Shown here: positions 21,078 to 31,540 of the stretch, one piece after another
How positions within the stretch are numbered: position 1 is the first letter of the stretch
Layout of the letters: each line of letters begins with the position of its first letter
From: Azolla caroliniana
Taxonomy: Eukaryota > Polypodiophyta
Direction: 5' to 3'
NCBI GenBank assembly: GCA_043228905.1
Contig: JBHGNT010000009.1
Coordinates: 8,370,001 to 8,434,000, forward strand
DNA: 64,000 nucleotides
Notes under the pieces: model-generated
What the model was told of the DNA's origin: nothing
Database searches by the model: none
The model's input: the letters and a program-made list of their open reading frames with translations, nothing else
Program-made: the position numbers and the translations under genes

Positions 21078-24000
21078 ATGTCTAGCCAAATGGAAGGGGA
21101 AGAAGGGTGTTTAGAATTACCCCTCAATGATCATAAGGATAGGGATGATGTTATCAGGACACAACAAGCCATACGAAACTATTGGGCAGAAAAAAAAAGG
21201 AAACATCGTCAATTGTTGAAGGATACGAAAGCCACACTCAGTAAAGGTAAGGATAGTTTAGATGAGAATGTAAGTAATGCGACTACCATCATAGAGAGAA
21301 AGGTTGTAGACTATTTCAATGTTCAAACCAAGCACATCAGCAATGAAGAAAAGAAGGTAGTACTTTATGGAATATGTAATGATCCATCGATAAAGGACTT
21401 AGTTGATTGTGATGGTCTTAATGCAAACATATCATCTATTTTAGTAAATAATCTTCGTAATAGTTTCGTATCCATGAGCAGGTCAGAAGATGATCTTGTC
21501 TTAAAAAGGTCTAGTCTAATGATGTTACTTAATAGTGATGTTGACGATATAAACATCAGTGAGCTATCTAAGGTAATTGGTGTTAGTAGAAAAACAGTGT
21601 ACAATACAATGAACCGTATAATTTCCTCGGGTGAAGGAACTAGTCTACTAAAGCTAACTACAAGATGTAAGCCAATGACACCCATAACATTTGAAATCAA
21701 GGATGTAATCACAATGTTTTGGACTAATGAGAGTAGGGTTTCACCCAATAAAAAGGATTTATGCAGGAAACGTGTTGGAAGAAATCAATACGAGGAGCAT
21801 CCCATTCATCTTCTTGATGTGCCTCAGGTATTTACATTTATCTCAACATTTGTTTTGACTCTACTCGGAAAGTTAATTAGCTCAGTTAGCAGAAAAGCTA
21901 ATTAGCTGTACTGCTAGCTAGTTAGCTATCATGGTAGCTAGTTAGCTATTTCGTTATTACCAGCTAATTAGCTACTAGGAAAGCTAATTAGCTACCATGA
22001 TAGCTAATTAGCTACTATGATAGCTACTACATAGGTAACTGGCTACTCTCAATAGCTACTACCATGATAGCTAATTAGTTAGGATAGCTAATTAGCCACC
22101 ATTATAGCTAATTAGCTACTAGACCAGCTAATTAGCTACCATGATAGCTAATTAGTTACTAGGACAGCTAATTAGCCACCGTGATAGCTAATTAGCTACC
22201 ATGATAGCTAATTAGCTACTATACCAGCTAATTAGCTACCATGATAGCTAATTAGCTACTATACCAGCTAATTAGCTACCATGATAGCTAATTAGTTACT
22301 AGGAAAGCTAATCAGCCACCATTATAGCTAATTAGCTACTAGACTAGCTAATTAGCTACCACGATAGCTAATTAGCTACTAGACCAGCTAATTAGCTACC
22401 ATGATAGCTAATTAGTTACTAGGAAAGCTAATTAGCCACCATGATAGCTAATTAGCTAGTAGACAAGCTAATTAGCCACCATGATAGCTAATTAGCTACT
22501 AGGACAACTAATTAGCTACTACGACAGCTAATTAGCTACCATGATAGCTAATTAGCTACTACGACAGCTAATTAGCTACCATGATAGCTAATTAGCTACT
22601 AGAATAGCTAATTAGCTACTAGAATAGCTAATTAGCTACCATGATAGCTAATTAGCTACTATGACAGCTAATTAGCTACCATGATAGCTAATTAGCTACT
22701 ACGACAGCTAATTAGCTACCATGATAGCTAATTAGCTACTAGAATAGCTAATTAGCTACCATGATAGCTAATTAGCTACTACGACAGCTAATTAGCTACC
22801 ATGATAGCTAATTAGCTACTAGGACAACCAATTAGCTACTAGGACAGCTAATTAGCTACCATGATAGCTAATTAGCTACTACGACAGCTAATTAGCTACC
22901 ATGATAGCTAATTAGCTACTAGAATAGCTAATTAGCTACCATGATAGCTAATTAGCTACTACGACAGCTAATTAACTACCATGATAGCTAATTAGCTACT
23001 AGGACAGCTAATTAGCTACCATGATAGCTAATTAGCTACTAGAATAGCTAATTAGCTACCATGATAGCTAATTAGCTACTACGACAGCTAATTAGCTACT
23101 AGGATAGTTAGCTAGTTACGAGAATAACTAATTCCCCTTTATTACGCAGGTCGATTTATTTATTAGGTTCAAACGAATGCATCCAACTATCAAAGTTCAA
23201 CTACGAACATTCGAGTCTCTTAAGCCACACTTTGTGAGACGCTTAAAGGATCGATACACATGTTGTTGCATTTACCATGTACAGATGGGTTTTCTGAAGG
23301 ACTCTGTTAATCTACTACGTCACCATAGCGCATCCCTAACTAATACAGTTTGCACATGTGGGTGCCAAATCTGTCGATCAAGCCCGCAAGAGGAGTGTAA
23401 ATCATCTGAGCACGTTATCTCTTCCATGAGTTATTTATTAGATTCAATATTGTGTCCGAGAGAATCTGACGCTATCTTCCATATTCATAAATGTGTCATG
23501 GGTTTATGTCAAGATTGTGGCCCTACTAGATTTAGGTGGTGTCCAAATGAATTGAGTAGTGAAATATTGATCTCTGTGAAGTTATTTGAGTCAGTGAACA
23601 CCAATTTCGAAGGAAAGGTGTGTAAAAGAAAGGATCTAGTTCGGAAGATGCTTAAACCAAGGGATTTGGTGTCTCTGTTTGTAGTATCTCTAGGAAAGTT
23701 CATTAAACACAACTTCATTTATTCATGGCAGGCCCATCAGTTTAAGACTTGCATATCTGATTTCCCAAATGATGTAGTAGTCTCAGTAGTAGATTTCGCA
23801 GAGAATTATACTTTCAAGCAGCAGAATGAAATTCAATCTATGCATTGGTGTTCAGTTCAGGTAACCATTTTTGTGCACATAACATATTTTCGAGTTTCAG
23901 GTGATGTTAAAAAAGTAATTCATTTCTTTATTTCCGATGATAAGAAGCATGATACCTTGTTCGTCCAACACTGTTTTAAGTTACATTGGCAGTGGTTATT

Positions 24001-24991
24001 AGCTCAACGTTTGGAGCTTACTCAACATTGGGTCTGGTCTGACGGAGCTGCGTCACAATTCAAGGCTCGACGTCCGTTTTATTTTGTGGGGAGGTATCCT
24101 GCTATAACAGGTTTGGAGATGAGATGGAATTTTTTTGGGTCTGGCCATGGTAAAGGTGAACATGATGGTGCAGGGGCTGTTATAAAGCGGGCACTTACCC
24201 ATGAACAACTAAAGACAGATGGTGTGCACATGAATTGTGCATCACATGTAGTTGAATTTTTAAGAACAAATATGTCGACGAGTGCCACAGGTGTTTATTC
24301 CTCGCAAGTTCGAGATATCAAACGTGAATTTTGGGAAGTGAAGATAGATGAAGTAAATAGGGAGAAGACCTGGGAGTGCCAAGGAATTCCCGAATTGCGA
24401 TCTCTGCATGCTGTTCGCGGTTATTCCAGGTTGGATGGTCATTGTATTGCGGTGAGAGAATTGACTTGTTTTTGCTTCCATTGTGTGCAGGGAAATTGGA
24501 GATATTGTCTAAACAAAGCATACATTCAGAATTGGGAGTATCACACTCTGAATGATAAGGAAGCAGTTGATGGAGAAACAGGGCAGAATGCTGACTTCAC
24601 ATATGAGGGACTTGGAGATACTTTGAGTGATGTCCTGAACGTTGGGGATAACTTCGCTGTAAATGCTGAAGAAGGCAATTCAGAGGGTGCTGATTTCTAT
24701 ATATTAAAGTGCACGGTTAGTAAACAGTGTGCAAGGCAGAATATTGTAGATGCATGGGGAAATTTTGTATCTGCCGGGACATTCTACATCGAAGGCATTT
24801 TTTATGCAAAACTAGATGACTACGAATATGTGTACAGGCTGTTAGAAGACAAACCAGCAGCGTATATGTACTCTCATTTGGTCAGATGCATCAACGTCCC
24901 AATGTCAGAATACAATAGCTGCTCCGGTTTATACACTGTTGGTGCTAATGTGTATGAATGTATTTACAATAGTATGCCATGGAATTTGTAG
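21078..24991 (+). CDS. Transposase-like protein: HTH, Cys cluster, D-D-D core (two exons)
   Basis: Exon 1 is 21078-21827 (250 codons, ends HLLDVPQ). Exon 2 is 23150-24991 and starts VDLFIRFKRMHPTIKV. The intron has donor CAG/GTATTT and acceptor TTACGCAG, phase 0. The product is 863 aa. Residues 158-182 form a helix-turn-helix (INISELSKVIGVSRKTVYNT). Residues 318-373 hold a Cys cluster (CTCGCQICRSS, CVMGLCQDCG). The core has VVSVVDFAENY (D465), WVWSDGAASQFK (D548) and FFGSGHGKGEHDGAGAVIK (D589), which fits the D-D-D of RNase-H-fold transposases. As I recall, similar uncharacterised proteins occur in mosses and animals. It is the only plausible transposase in the element. The coding sequence is uninterrupted. 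Catalytic assignment is inference from pattern. Confidence 0.85.
21828..23149 (+). repeat. Intron of the transposase-like gene filled by a 20-bp palindromic array
   Basis: From about 21895 to 23125 the intron consists of roughly 60 units of about 20 bp. Each has the perfect palindrome TAGCTAATTAGCTA followed by a short spacer such as CCATGA, CTACGA, CTAGGA or CTAGAA. Spacers alternate, so higher-order repeats of 40 bp or more are visible (for example 22520-22900). Splice signals flank the array (GTATTT at 21828, a pyrimidine stretch and CAG at 23147-23149). Confidence 0.92.
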
Positions 24992-25360
24992 CTACAAGTA
25001 GCACTTACCATGTTCTCTTGTAAAACAAACATGTATTTCGCGAAAACAGATCAATAAATTCGTTTGGAATCAATTTCTTGTATACAGTCTGCTTTCTGTG
25101 CTTCTTTCTCAATAAAATCATGTCTTTTTTGTTAAGTTTTAAGTTATAAGTTATAGCGAAATAGTCATCAGTAGCTAATTAGCTGTACAAATGCAGCTAA
25201 TTAGCTGTACAAATGTAGCTAATTAGCTGTCAATAGCTAAATAGTCATCAATAGAATGAAATCAACAATCTGCAACATATTCCTCAAATTACATAGTAGA
25301 TAAGTACAGTGGGAACAAGTAATTAAATTCTTCATTGAATAATGTCATCTCTTTACATAT
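24992..25360. other. Intergenic spacer between convergent genes, with palindromes
   Basis: It separates the ends of gene 1 (+) and gene 3 (-). Possible polyadenylation signals (AATAAA near 25051 and 25110) lie within it. At about 25168-25235 there are three to four copies of 'tagctaattagctgtacaaatg', so the palindrome core also occurs outside the introns. Confidence 0.6.
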
Positions 25361-26491
25361 TTATAAATTACCATTGGAAATGTCTACAAATCTCCTATAA
25401 ACAACTAAGCTCTTGCTAGTCAGTGGAACGAGTCTACATATATTATCCGCATATTGAGCTCGGTATGGAGTCCACAACCATGCACCTAGTTGGCAGCTCA
25501 CTGTTTGCACCAGGTACTGTTCAGGCATTTCCTCGGGTAGAATGAGACAGCATCTCCGAATATTGAAGTAGTGTCGGAAATGTTCTGTATCCAAAATCAA
25601 TGTATTGTCAGCATTATATTCAGGCCAAGTAGCCCAAAAATCAGAAAGCCTCTTGAATCTTGCAGCTTCCATCTGCTCACAATTTTCTCGTGCCCATTGA
25701 CCTTTAAAACGACTTCGCCATTTTGGGAAGAATCTTGCCAAACACTTCCACACATCTGATTTTGGTTTCTCACTCCAAATAAACAAATCGAAGTACTCCG
25801 CAGCCCACTCTAGAAACTGATTTGCGTCCCTCCTTGGCTGCATATATCTCACACTCATCAAGACTTTATCCAGCTCCAAGATCAAGGCTCTTCGCTCGAC
25901 TTCTAGTGGTTTAGGTTTCCATTCCTGAAACTGAGCCACTGTTACACCATTTTCTGGTAGGATACGATCAATCTCAATCAGCTCAGGTTCGGCTGACACA
26001 ACTGGTGTCCTTTTCCTCTTTAAACCCCTAGTCGACTGTGTTGGGCCTAGCTTCACATTCTGGTGCTCTTGTTTTGTCGACTTAGTTATCAATCCTTGGA
26101 TTACCTCAGTGCATGTAGCTACTGTTCTGCTCGATATCAATCCACTGGTATCACATGCTGCATCTACCTGCAACACCAAGTCATCCGTGCTACATGCTGC
26201 ATCTACCTGCAACACCAAGTCATCCGTGCTACATGCTGCATCTACCTGCAACACCAAGTCATCCGTGCTACATGCTTGATCAACTTGTGTGACCAGATCA
26301 CTTGTGTCAGTTGCTACATCTACTTTCAAGATGGGGCCCTTTAAACATGCCGCAACATCAACAGTATCCACACTGCCATTGGCCTTACGAGCAATAGAAT
26401 CAAACCCTTTAGACTCTGCAACATCAGAAAACACCAACATATTCACACTCACAAAGTAACTACTAGTCTCACAAAACAATATCCTGAACAT
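25361..26491 (-). CDS. HAD/FCP1-like phosphatase-fold protein with altered catalytic motif
   Basis: The frame of about 376 codons starts at ATG 26491 or perhaps at a later Met near 26440 (MLVFSDVAESKG); no upstream exon could be confirmed. The N-terminal part has four copies of a 15-residue repeat (DLVLQVDAACSTD). A basic LKRKRTP follows at about residue 158. The C-terminal 180 residues fit the FCP1/SCP small phosphatase fold: RRALILELDKVLMSVRY in the place of motif I, then FLEWAAEYFDLFIWSEKPKS, and NTLILDTEHFRHYFNI in the place of the last Asp motif. Motif I is normally D-x-D-x-T/V. Here the first Asp, the phospho-acceptor, is Glu (ELDKV). This suggests loss or change of phosphatase activity. 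Its role in the transposon is unknown; capture from a host gene is possible. Confidence 0.72.
   Translation of the reverse strand: MFRILFCETSSYFVSVNMLVFSDVAESKGFDSIARKANGSVDTVDVAACLKGPILKVDVATDTSDLVTQVDQACSTDDLVLQVDAACSTDDLVLQVDAACSTDDLVLQVDAACDTSGLISSRTVATCTEVIQGLITKSTKQEHQNVKLGPTQSTRGLKRKRTPVVSAEPELIEIDRILPENGVTVAQFQEWKPKPLEVERRALILELDKVLMSVRYMQPRRDANQFLEWAAEYFDLFIWSEKPKSDVWKCLARFFPKWRSRFKGQWARENCEQMEAARFKRLSDFWATWPEYNADNTLILDTEHFRHYFNIRRCCLILPEEMPEQYLVQTVSCQLGAWLWTPYRAQYADNICRLVPLTSKSLVVYRRFVDISNGNL
26145..26280 (-). repeat. 45-bp tandem repeat inside the HAD-like gene
   Basis: Three close copies of a 45-bp unit (catgctgcatctacctgcaa, caccaagtcatccgtgctac on the plus strand), plus one or two diverged copies. 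It is in frame and encodes the 15-residue repeat. Confidence 0.9.
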
Positions 26492-26664
26492 CAAAGAGTT
26501 TCAGTCATAGAACAACACTCTTCAAATTATCTTGGAAAAACATCATAGAGTTCCATTACATAATGTGGATCAAGCAACAACCAATCTGAGGTTTTACTTG
26601 TCCAACAGGATAGTAAAACTTCATAAAACCCTAGCAAAATCCCTAAGCTAACAATCATATCCAA

Positions 26665-29600
26665 CTAAACAGTATTTCGCTCCACTACGTCTGGGCCCCT
26701 TGACCGAGTAACTGGTCTTGTTCCCGATCGTGGCCCCTTCTTCAGCCTTTTTCTGGTTGGTTCCCCATTTAGCCTTGCTTCTAGGACCCAATGCGCAAGT
26801 GTGTCCTCCTCCGACAACCTTCCCATCGCCTCAGCAGCTAATTGCACATCAGCCGTTTCTTGAACTAGCTTTTCAAGTACAGAGGGATCTGTTTGGACAT
26901 TTTCAGTAGTTGGGCTCGGTGGGGTGGAATCAAGGTCTTGAGACTCGAAGAAATGTTGCATCAAGTGTTCATAAACACTGTTGTTGTGAACCTCAGTTTT
27001 ACATGTTGTTTCCACTATTTCATGGCATTTCACATCGTTGCCTAATTCAGTACACTGTTCCAAAAGAATAGGGTGCAGCTGATCTGAAGGAGATGTGATA
27101 GCAGGACTCTTACTTTCAGCCACATTGGCAGTAGTATCCTCATCTGTTGCAGCATCATCAGCACCAGACACATCATGTGCCGTCCTTAATCCACAAGATT
27201 CTACAATAACATGATAGTTATTTAGGATAGCTAATTAGCTACTTTACTAAACTATGGTAGAAGCTAGGATAGCTAATTAGCTAGTACGATAGCTAATTAG
27301 CTAGTATGATAGCTAATTAGGTACTTTACTCAACTATGGTAGTAGTTAGGATAGCTAATTAGGTACTTTACTCAACTATGGTAGTAGTTAGGATAGCTTA
27401 TTAGCTACTAGGACAGCTAATTAGCTGCCAGTAGCTAATTAGCTGCCAGTAGCTAATTAGCTACTAGGATAGCTAATTAGCTGCCAGTAGCTAATTAGCT
27501 ACTAGGATAGCTTATTAGCTACTTTACACAACTATGGCAGTAGCTACTAGGATAGCTAATTCGCTAGTAGGATAGCTAATTAGTTTCCAGCAGCTAATTA
27601 GCTACTAGGATAGCTAATTAGCTACTAGGACAGCTAATTAGCTGCCAGTAGCTAATTAGCTACTAGGATAGCTAATTAGCTGCCAGTAGCTAATTAGCTA
27701 CTAGGATAGCTTATTAGCTACTTTACACAACTATGGCAGTAGCTACTAGGATAGCTAATTCGCTAGTAGGATAGCTAATTAGTTTCCAGCAGCTAATTAG
27801 CTACTAGGATAGCTAATTAGCTACTAGGATAGCTAATTAGTTGCCAGTAGCTAATTAGCTAGTAGGATAGCTAATTAGGTACTTTACTCAACTATGGTAG
27901 TAGCTAATTAGCTAGTAGGATAGCTAATTAGCTACTTTACTCAACTATGGTAGTAGCTAATTAGCTACTAGGATAGCTAATTAGCTGCTAGTAGCTAATT
28001 AGCTACTAGGATAGCTTATTAGCTACTTTACACAACTATGGCAGTAGCTAATTAGTTACTAGGATAGCTAATTAGTTACTAGGATAGCTAATTAGCTACT
28101 ATGGTAGCTAATTAGCTACTTTACTCAACTATGGTAGTAGCTAGGATAGCTAATTAGCTACTTTACTAACTATGGTAGTAGCTAGGATAGCTAATTAGCT
28201 ACTTTATTAACTATGGTGGTAGCTAGGATAGCTAATTAGCTACAATGAAAGCTAATTAGCTACTTTCTCAACTATGTAGTAGCTAGGATAGCTTATTAGC
28301 TACTAGGACAGCTAATTAGCTGCCAGTAGCTAATTAGCTACTAGGATAGCTAATTAGCTACTTTACACAACTATGTCAGTAGCTAATTAGCTACTATGAT
28401 AGCTAATTAGCTAGTAGGATAGCTAATTAGCTAGTAGGATAGCTAATTAGTTGCCAGTAGCTAATTAGCTAGTAGGATAGCTAATTAGCTTTTTTACACA
28501 ACTATGGTACTAGCTAATTAGCTAGTACCATAGCTAACTAGCTACTAGGATAGCTTATTAGCTACTTTACACAACTATGTCAGTAGCTAATTAGCTACTA
28601 TGATAGCTAATTAGCTAGTAGGATAGCTAATTAGTTGCCAGTAGCTAATTAGCTAGTAGGATAGCTAATTAGCTATTTTACACAACTATGGTACTAGCTA
28701 ATTAGCTAGTACCATAGCTAACTAGCTACTAGGATAGCTTATTAGCTACTTTACACAACTATGTCAGTAGCTAATTAGCTACTATGATAGCTAATTAGCT
28801 AGTAGGATAGCTAATTAGCTAGTAGGATAGCTAATTAGTTGCCAGTAGCTAATTAGCTAGTAGGATAGCTAATTAGCTTTTTTACACAACTATGGTACTA
28901 GCTAATTAGCTAGTACCATAGCTAACTAGCTACTAGGATAGCTTATTAGCTACTTTACACAACTATGGCAGTAGCTAATTAGTTACTAGGATAGCTAATT
29001 AGTTGCCAGTGGCTAATTTAGCTAGTAGGATAGCTATTTAGCTTTTTTACACAACTATGGTACTAGCTAATTAGCTAGTACCATAGCTAATTAGCTACTA
29101 GGACAGCTAATTAGCTAGTAGCTCATTAGCTGCCAGTAGCTAATTAGCTAGTAGGATAGCTAATTAGAAAAGACTAAGCTTATTAGCTACAGTATGGTAT
29201 ACCTGTTTGTTTTCTCCACTCATTTGGTAGAGTTGTACTGCAATCTCCCAAACAGAATGTAGCAATTCGACAGGCATGTTGAAAACAAAGCAGATGGTAT
29301 GTGTGGTTGCATGGTTGTAGGTGAACCAACAAAGACGCAGTTTTGTCCTCCACACCTAACCCGCAAGCGATGCAACGTGCTTGAACTGTCAATAAATCAT
29401 TTTCTGGTTCTACTTCATTTGGTAAGGGAGCAAGAATGTTCAGGTCCAAATCCTGTCTGGTCCTTACCATTTCCTCCACAAAATGTAGCTTCTTCTTAAG
29501 GCAGCTAACTACCTGTTCTTGATGAATGTATTGTTCCTTCAACGCAACAGAGAAATTTACCGATTAATTATTCTTGTTGTTGAAAGATACACCAACTTTG

Positions 29601-31285
29601 CTCAGGAATCGTTAACTTACTTGAAGCTTATCCAAATTGTAATCTGCAACAGTATTTACACCTAGAAGGTCCAGGTTCATTGAAAGAACCTGGATCTCTA
29701 TTTGCAGTTCTATTTTACGCTGGGGATCCAGTGGCCCCTCTAATTCAAGCTCCTGTTGCGCAACCTATTCCAGATAATGCTTGATTAGCACATTTTACCC
29801 GTTATTTATAACACAATCACATACCAGCAAAACAATAGTTACCTGAATCTTATTTCTAATTGTTGTAACAACAGAAGTAACTTTGCTCTCCATTGCAGAA
29901 GCCATTGTGGCTTTCTCTAAATCAGTCTTAAAAAATGCCAATGTCTCACAAGCTTCATGGACATTTTTTAGCATATAGCTAACCAATGTCTCACCTGTAT
30001 CATCGACATTGGCTTTCCTTGGGTGTCGGTGTGGTGTATGCCCCCGGTCTTGCTGGGAGTCGGCAGTTGCATCAACAGCTGCCATGCTCCAAAATCTGTC
30101 TATTTTTTGTGCCAAGGTCCCCATCTTTCGGCATCTTTTTACCGATGCCTCACCATAGACTGCCCAAGCTACCCTATACATTTCAGGGTCTCTAGATTCC
30201 TTCGCTGTTTTGCAGTACTCATATGCAAATGCTCTAGCAAATGAAACTGACAACTCATTGTTGACTGGGATCTCCTGATGAACTTTCTGGTGCAGTCTCA
30301 TGCAGTCATCGTACAAGTCGGCTCGTACATGCTTCAGCTTGACCTTGCCTTTGACTCTAGGCACTGTATATACTGTCATCCAGTCTATATCACTGATCAA
30401 TTTATCACTTAGGACAACAGGGTCAACACCCTCGAGTGACAGACCATAGGTGTTGTGGAAGTCCTCCTTTGTCTCGCAAAATTTTGCGAAGTTTAGCACT
30501 CTCGTATACGGAGGAACGAGCCATCTGAAATATCATTTCAGAAATCAGAAATAGTGCAAAATCAGAATATGTGAGAATCAAAAACCCCAATCAACAACAA
30601 CAAAAATGGTGCAAAATCTTTAACTTAACCTAATCAAAATCTGTAATCAGAAGTTTGAAATCAGAAACCCTAATCAAAATCTGTAATCAGAAGTTTGTAA
30701 CCAGAAACCTTATTCAGAAATTCTAATCAGAAATTTATAATCAAAAACCCTAATCAGAAATTTCAATCAGAAACCCTAATAAAAAATTTCAATCACAAAC
30801 CCTAATCAGAAATCCTAAGCAGAAATTTATAAACAAAAACCCTATTCAGAAATTCTAATTTGTAATCAAAATTTGTAACCAGAAACCCTATTCAAAAATT
30901 CTAATCAGAAATTTATAATCAAAAACCCTAATCAGAAATTTCAATCACAAACCCTAATCAGAAATTTCAATCACAAACCCTAATCACTAAAGACAGGATT
31001 AAACACAAAAAAAGTAATATAAACACACCTGTTGCTACTCCCCGATTTGCGAGACATCCTTGTATGGGACTCCAAGGACTTCGCCCTATTCGATTTTGGG
31101 GAAATATGAATCGGCACCAAAGTTCAGACAGTAGTCAAAATGAAAAAACAAATGTTTGGGGTTTCTGTAACTGAAACATACCTGGACGATGATCGAGCGG
31201 GTTCTGTGTTGTAGCTCTCAATCTGCAATGTCGATTTTTTGCTGTTGCGGGAGCTACGTCTGCGTTCGTGCTCTGAGTACTCCAT
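26665..31285 (-). CDS. RING-like coiled-coil protein of the DNA transposon (six exons)
   Basis: Six exons on the minus strand join in frame: 31285-31182, 31085-31029, 30524-29843, 29764-29621, 29536-29203, 27200-26665. All introns are GT-AG. The product is 618 aa, starting MEYSEHERRRSSRNSKK, a basic nuclear-signal-like start. Residues 54-200 (RWLVPPYTRVLNFAKFCETK onward) match nothing I know. Residues about 235-370 are helical and coiled-coil-like. Residues 384-428 form a RING-like Cys/His domain (CIACG, LQPCNHTYHLLC, FCLGDC). The C-terminus is acidic and ends with a basic stretch, TRKRLKKGPRSGTRPVTRSR. Role unknown: DNA or chromatin binding, or ubiquitin ligation, are guesses. Divergence from gene 1 and a start 251 bp from the right end suggest a promoter near that end. 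Confidence 0.78.
27201..29202 (-). repeat. Intron of the RING-like gene filled by palindromic repeats
   Basis: A 2,002-bp intron (donor GTATAC, acceptor TTGTAG) made almost wholly of TAGCTAATTAGCTA-type units. Unlike the gene 1 array it mixes 20-bp units with longer ones containing 'tactttactcaactatggtag' or 'tactttacacaactatggca'. Blocks of 200-300 bp are themselves repeated (compare 28490-28600, 28670-28780, 28870-28960). Confidence 0.92.
30560..30995 (-). repeat. A-rich repeats with telo-box-like cores in intron 2 of the RING-like gene
   Basis: About nine imperfect units of 20-30 bp containing AAACCCTAAT or AAACCCTATT and CAGAAATTT. AAACCCTA is the plant telo-box motif, but the units lack tandem telomere structure and lie inside an intron (30525-31028). 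Confidence 0.8.
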
Positions 31286-31511
31286 CTGCGTTCAAAATCA
31301 GACTTAGGCTAAACAGGAAATTGATGACATTGAAGTCGACCTTAGATGATGGTGATATTCCCCAAGTTCCACTACGTCTGAAACAGAAGTTCAAATATTT
31401 GAGTTTTTTCATAAATTAGTTTTTCAAATATTTGATTTTCCCACAAGAAAGACTAGCTAAACAAATAGCTAATTAGCTATGGCCATTTTAGTAGCTAATT
31501 AGCTATAATAG
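31286..31511. promoter_or_regulatory. Right subterminal region, likely promoter of the RING-like gene
   Basis: It lies between the start codon at 31285 and the right terminal repeat. TAGCTAATTAGCTA-type palindromes occur at about 31468-31480 and 31490-31504, mirroring the left end. No TATA box is clear. Confidence 0.5.
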
Positions 31512-31536
31512 TGTTTCCACTCGCATGCTTTTACCC
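31512..31536 (-). repeat. Right terminal inverted repeat
   Basis: Read on the minus strand it starts GGGTAAAAGCATGCGAG and matches the left copy at 24 of 25 positions. TGAC follows at 31537-31540. Confidence 0.93.
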
Positions 31537-31540
31537 TGAC
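31537..31540. repeat. Target-site duplication, right (TGAC)
   Basis: Matches TGAC at 19644-19647. G1 sequence resumes here with 'gcggtcctcac'. Confidence 0.9.

Larger units (their letters stand above)
19648..31536. mobile_element. Complete 11.9-kb DNA transposon with three genes
   Basis: The ends are 25-bp inverted repeats (19648-19672 and 31512-31536; 24 of 25 match; outer bases GGGT). TGAC is duplicated outside both ends (19644-19647, 31537-31540). The uninterrupted target can be inferred from neighbouring repeat copies in G1 that read 'gttgacgcggtcctcac'. Inside are a transposase-like gene (+), an HAD-phosphatase-like gene (-) and a RING-like gene (-), none with a stop or frameshift. Arrays of the palindrome TAGCTAATTAGCTA lie near both ends, between genes and in two introns. 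The 4-bp duplication excludes most common plant superfamilies (hAT, Mutator, CACTA, PIF). Sola and Ginger are described superfamilies with 4-bp duplications and should be compared first. I cannot place it by eye. Confidence 0.93.

Noticed and set aside
21895-23125. Regularly spaced short repeats that could look like a CRISPR array
   Set aside because: Spacers are only about 6 bp and repetitive themselves, the repeat is a 14-bp palindrome, and the context is a plant-type intron.
26500-26665. Joining the RING-like gene and the HAD-like gene into one spliced gene
   Set aside because: No donor near the end of the RING-like gene gives the right phase to the acceptor at about 26437, and a stop codon ends the frame, so I treat them as two genes.
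30560-30995. Interstitial telomere
   Set aside because: The AAACCCTA cores are separated by unrelated A-rich sequence and never form consecutive telomere repeats.
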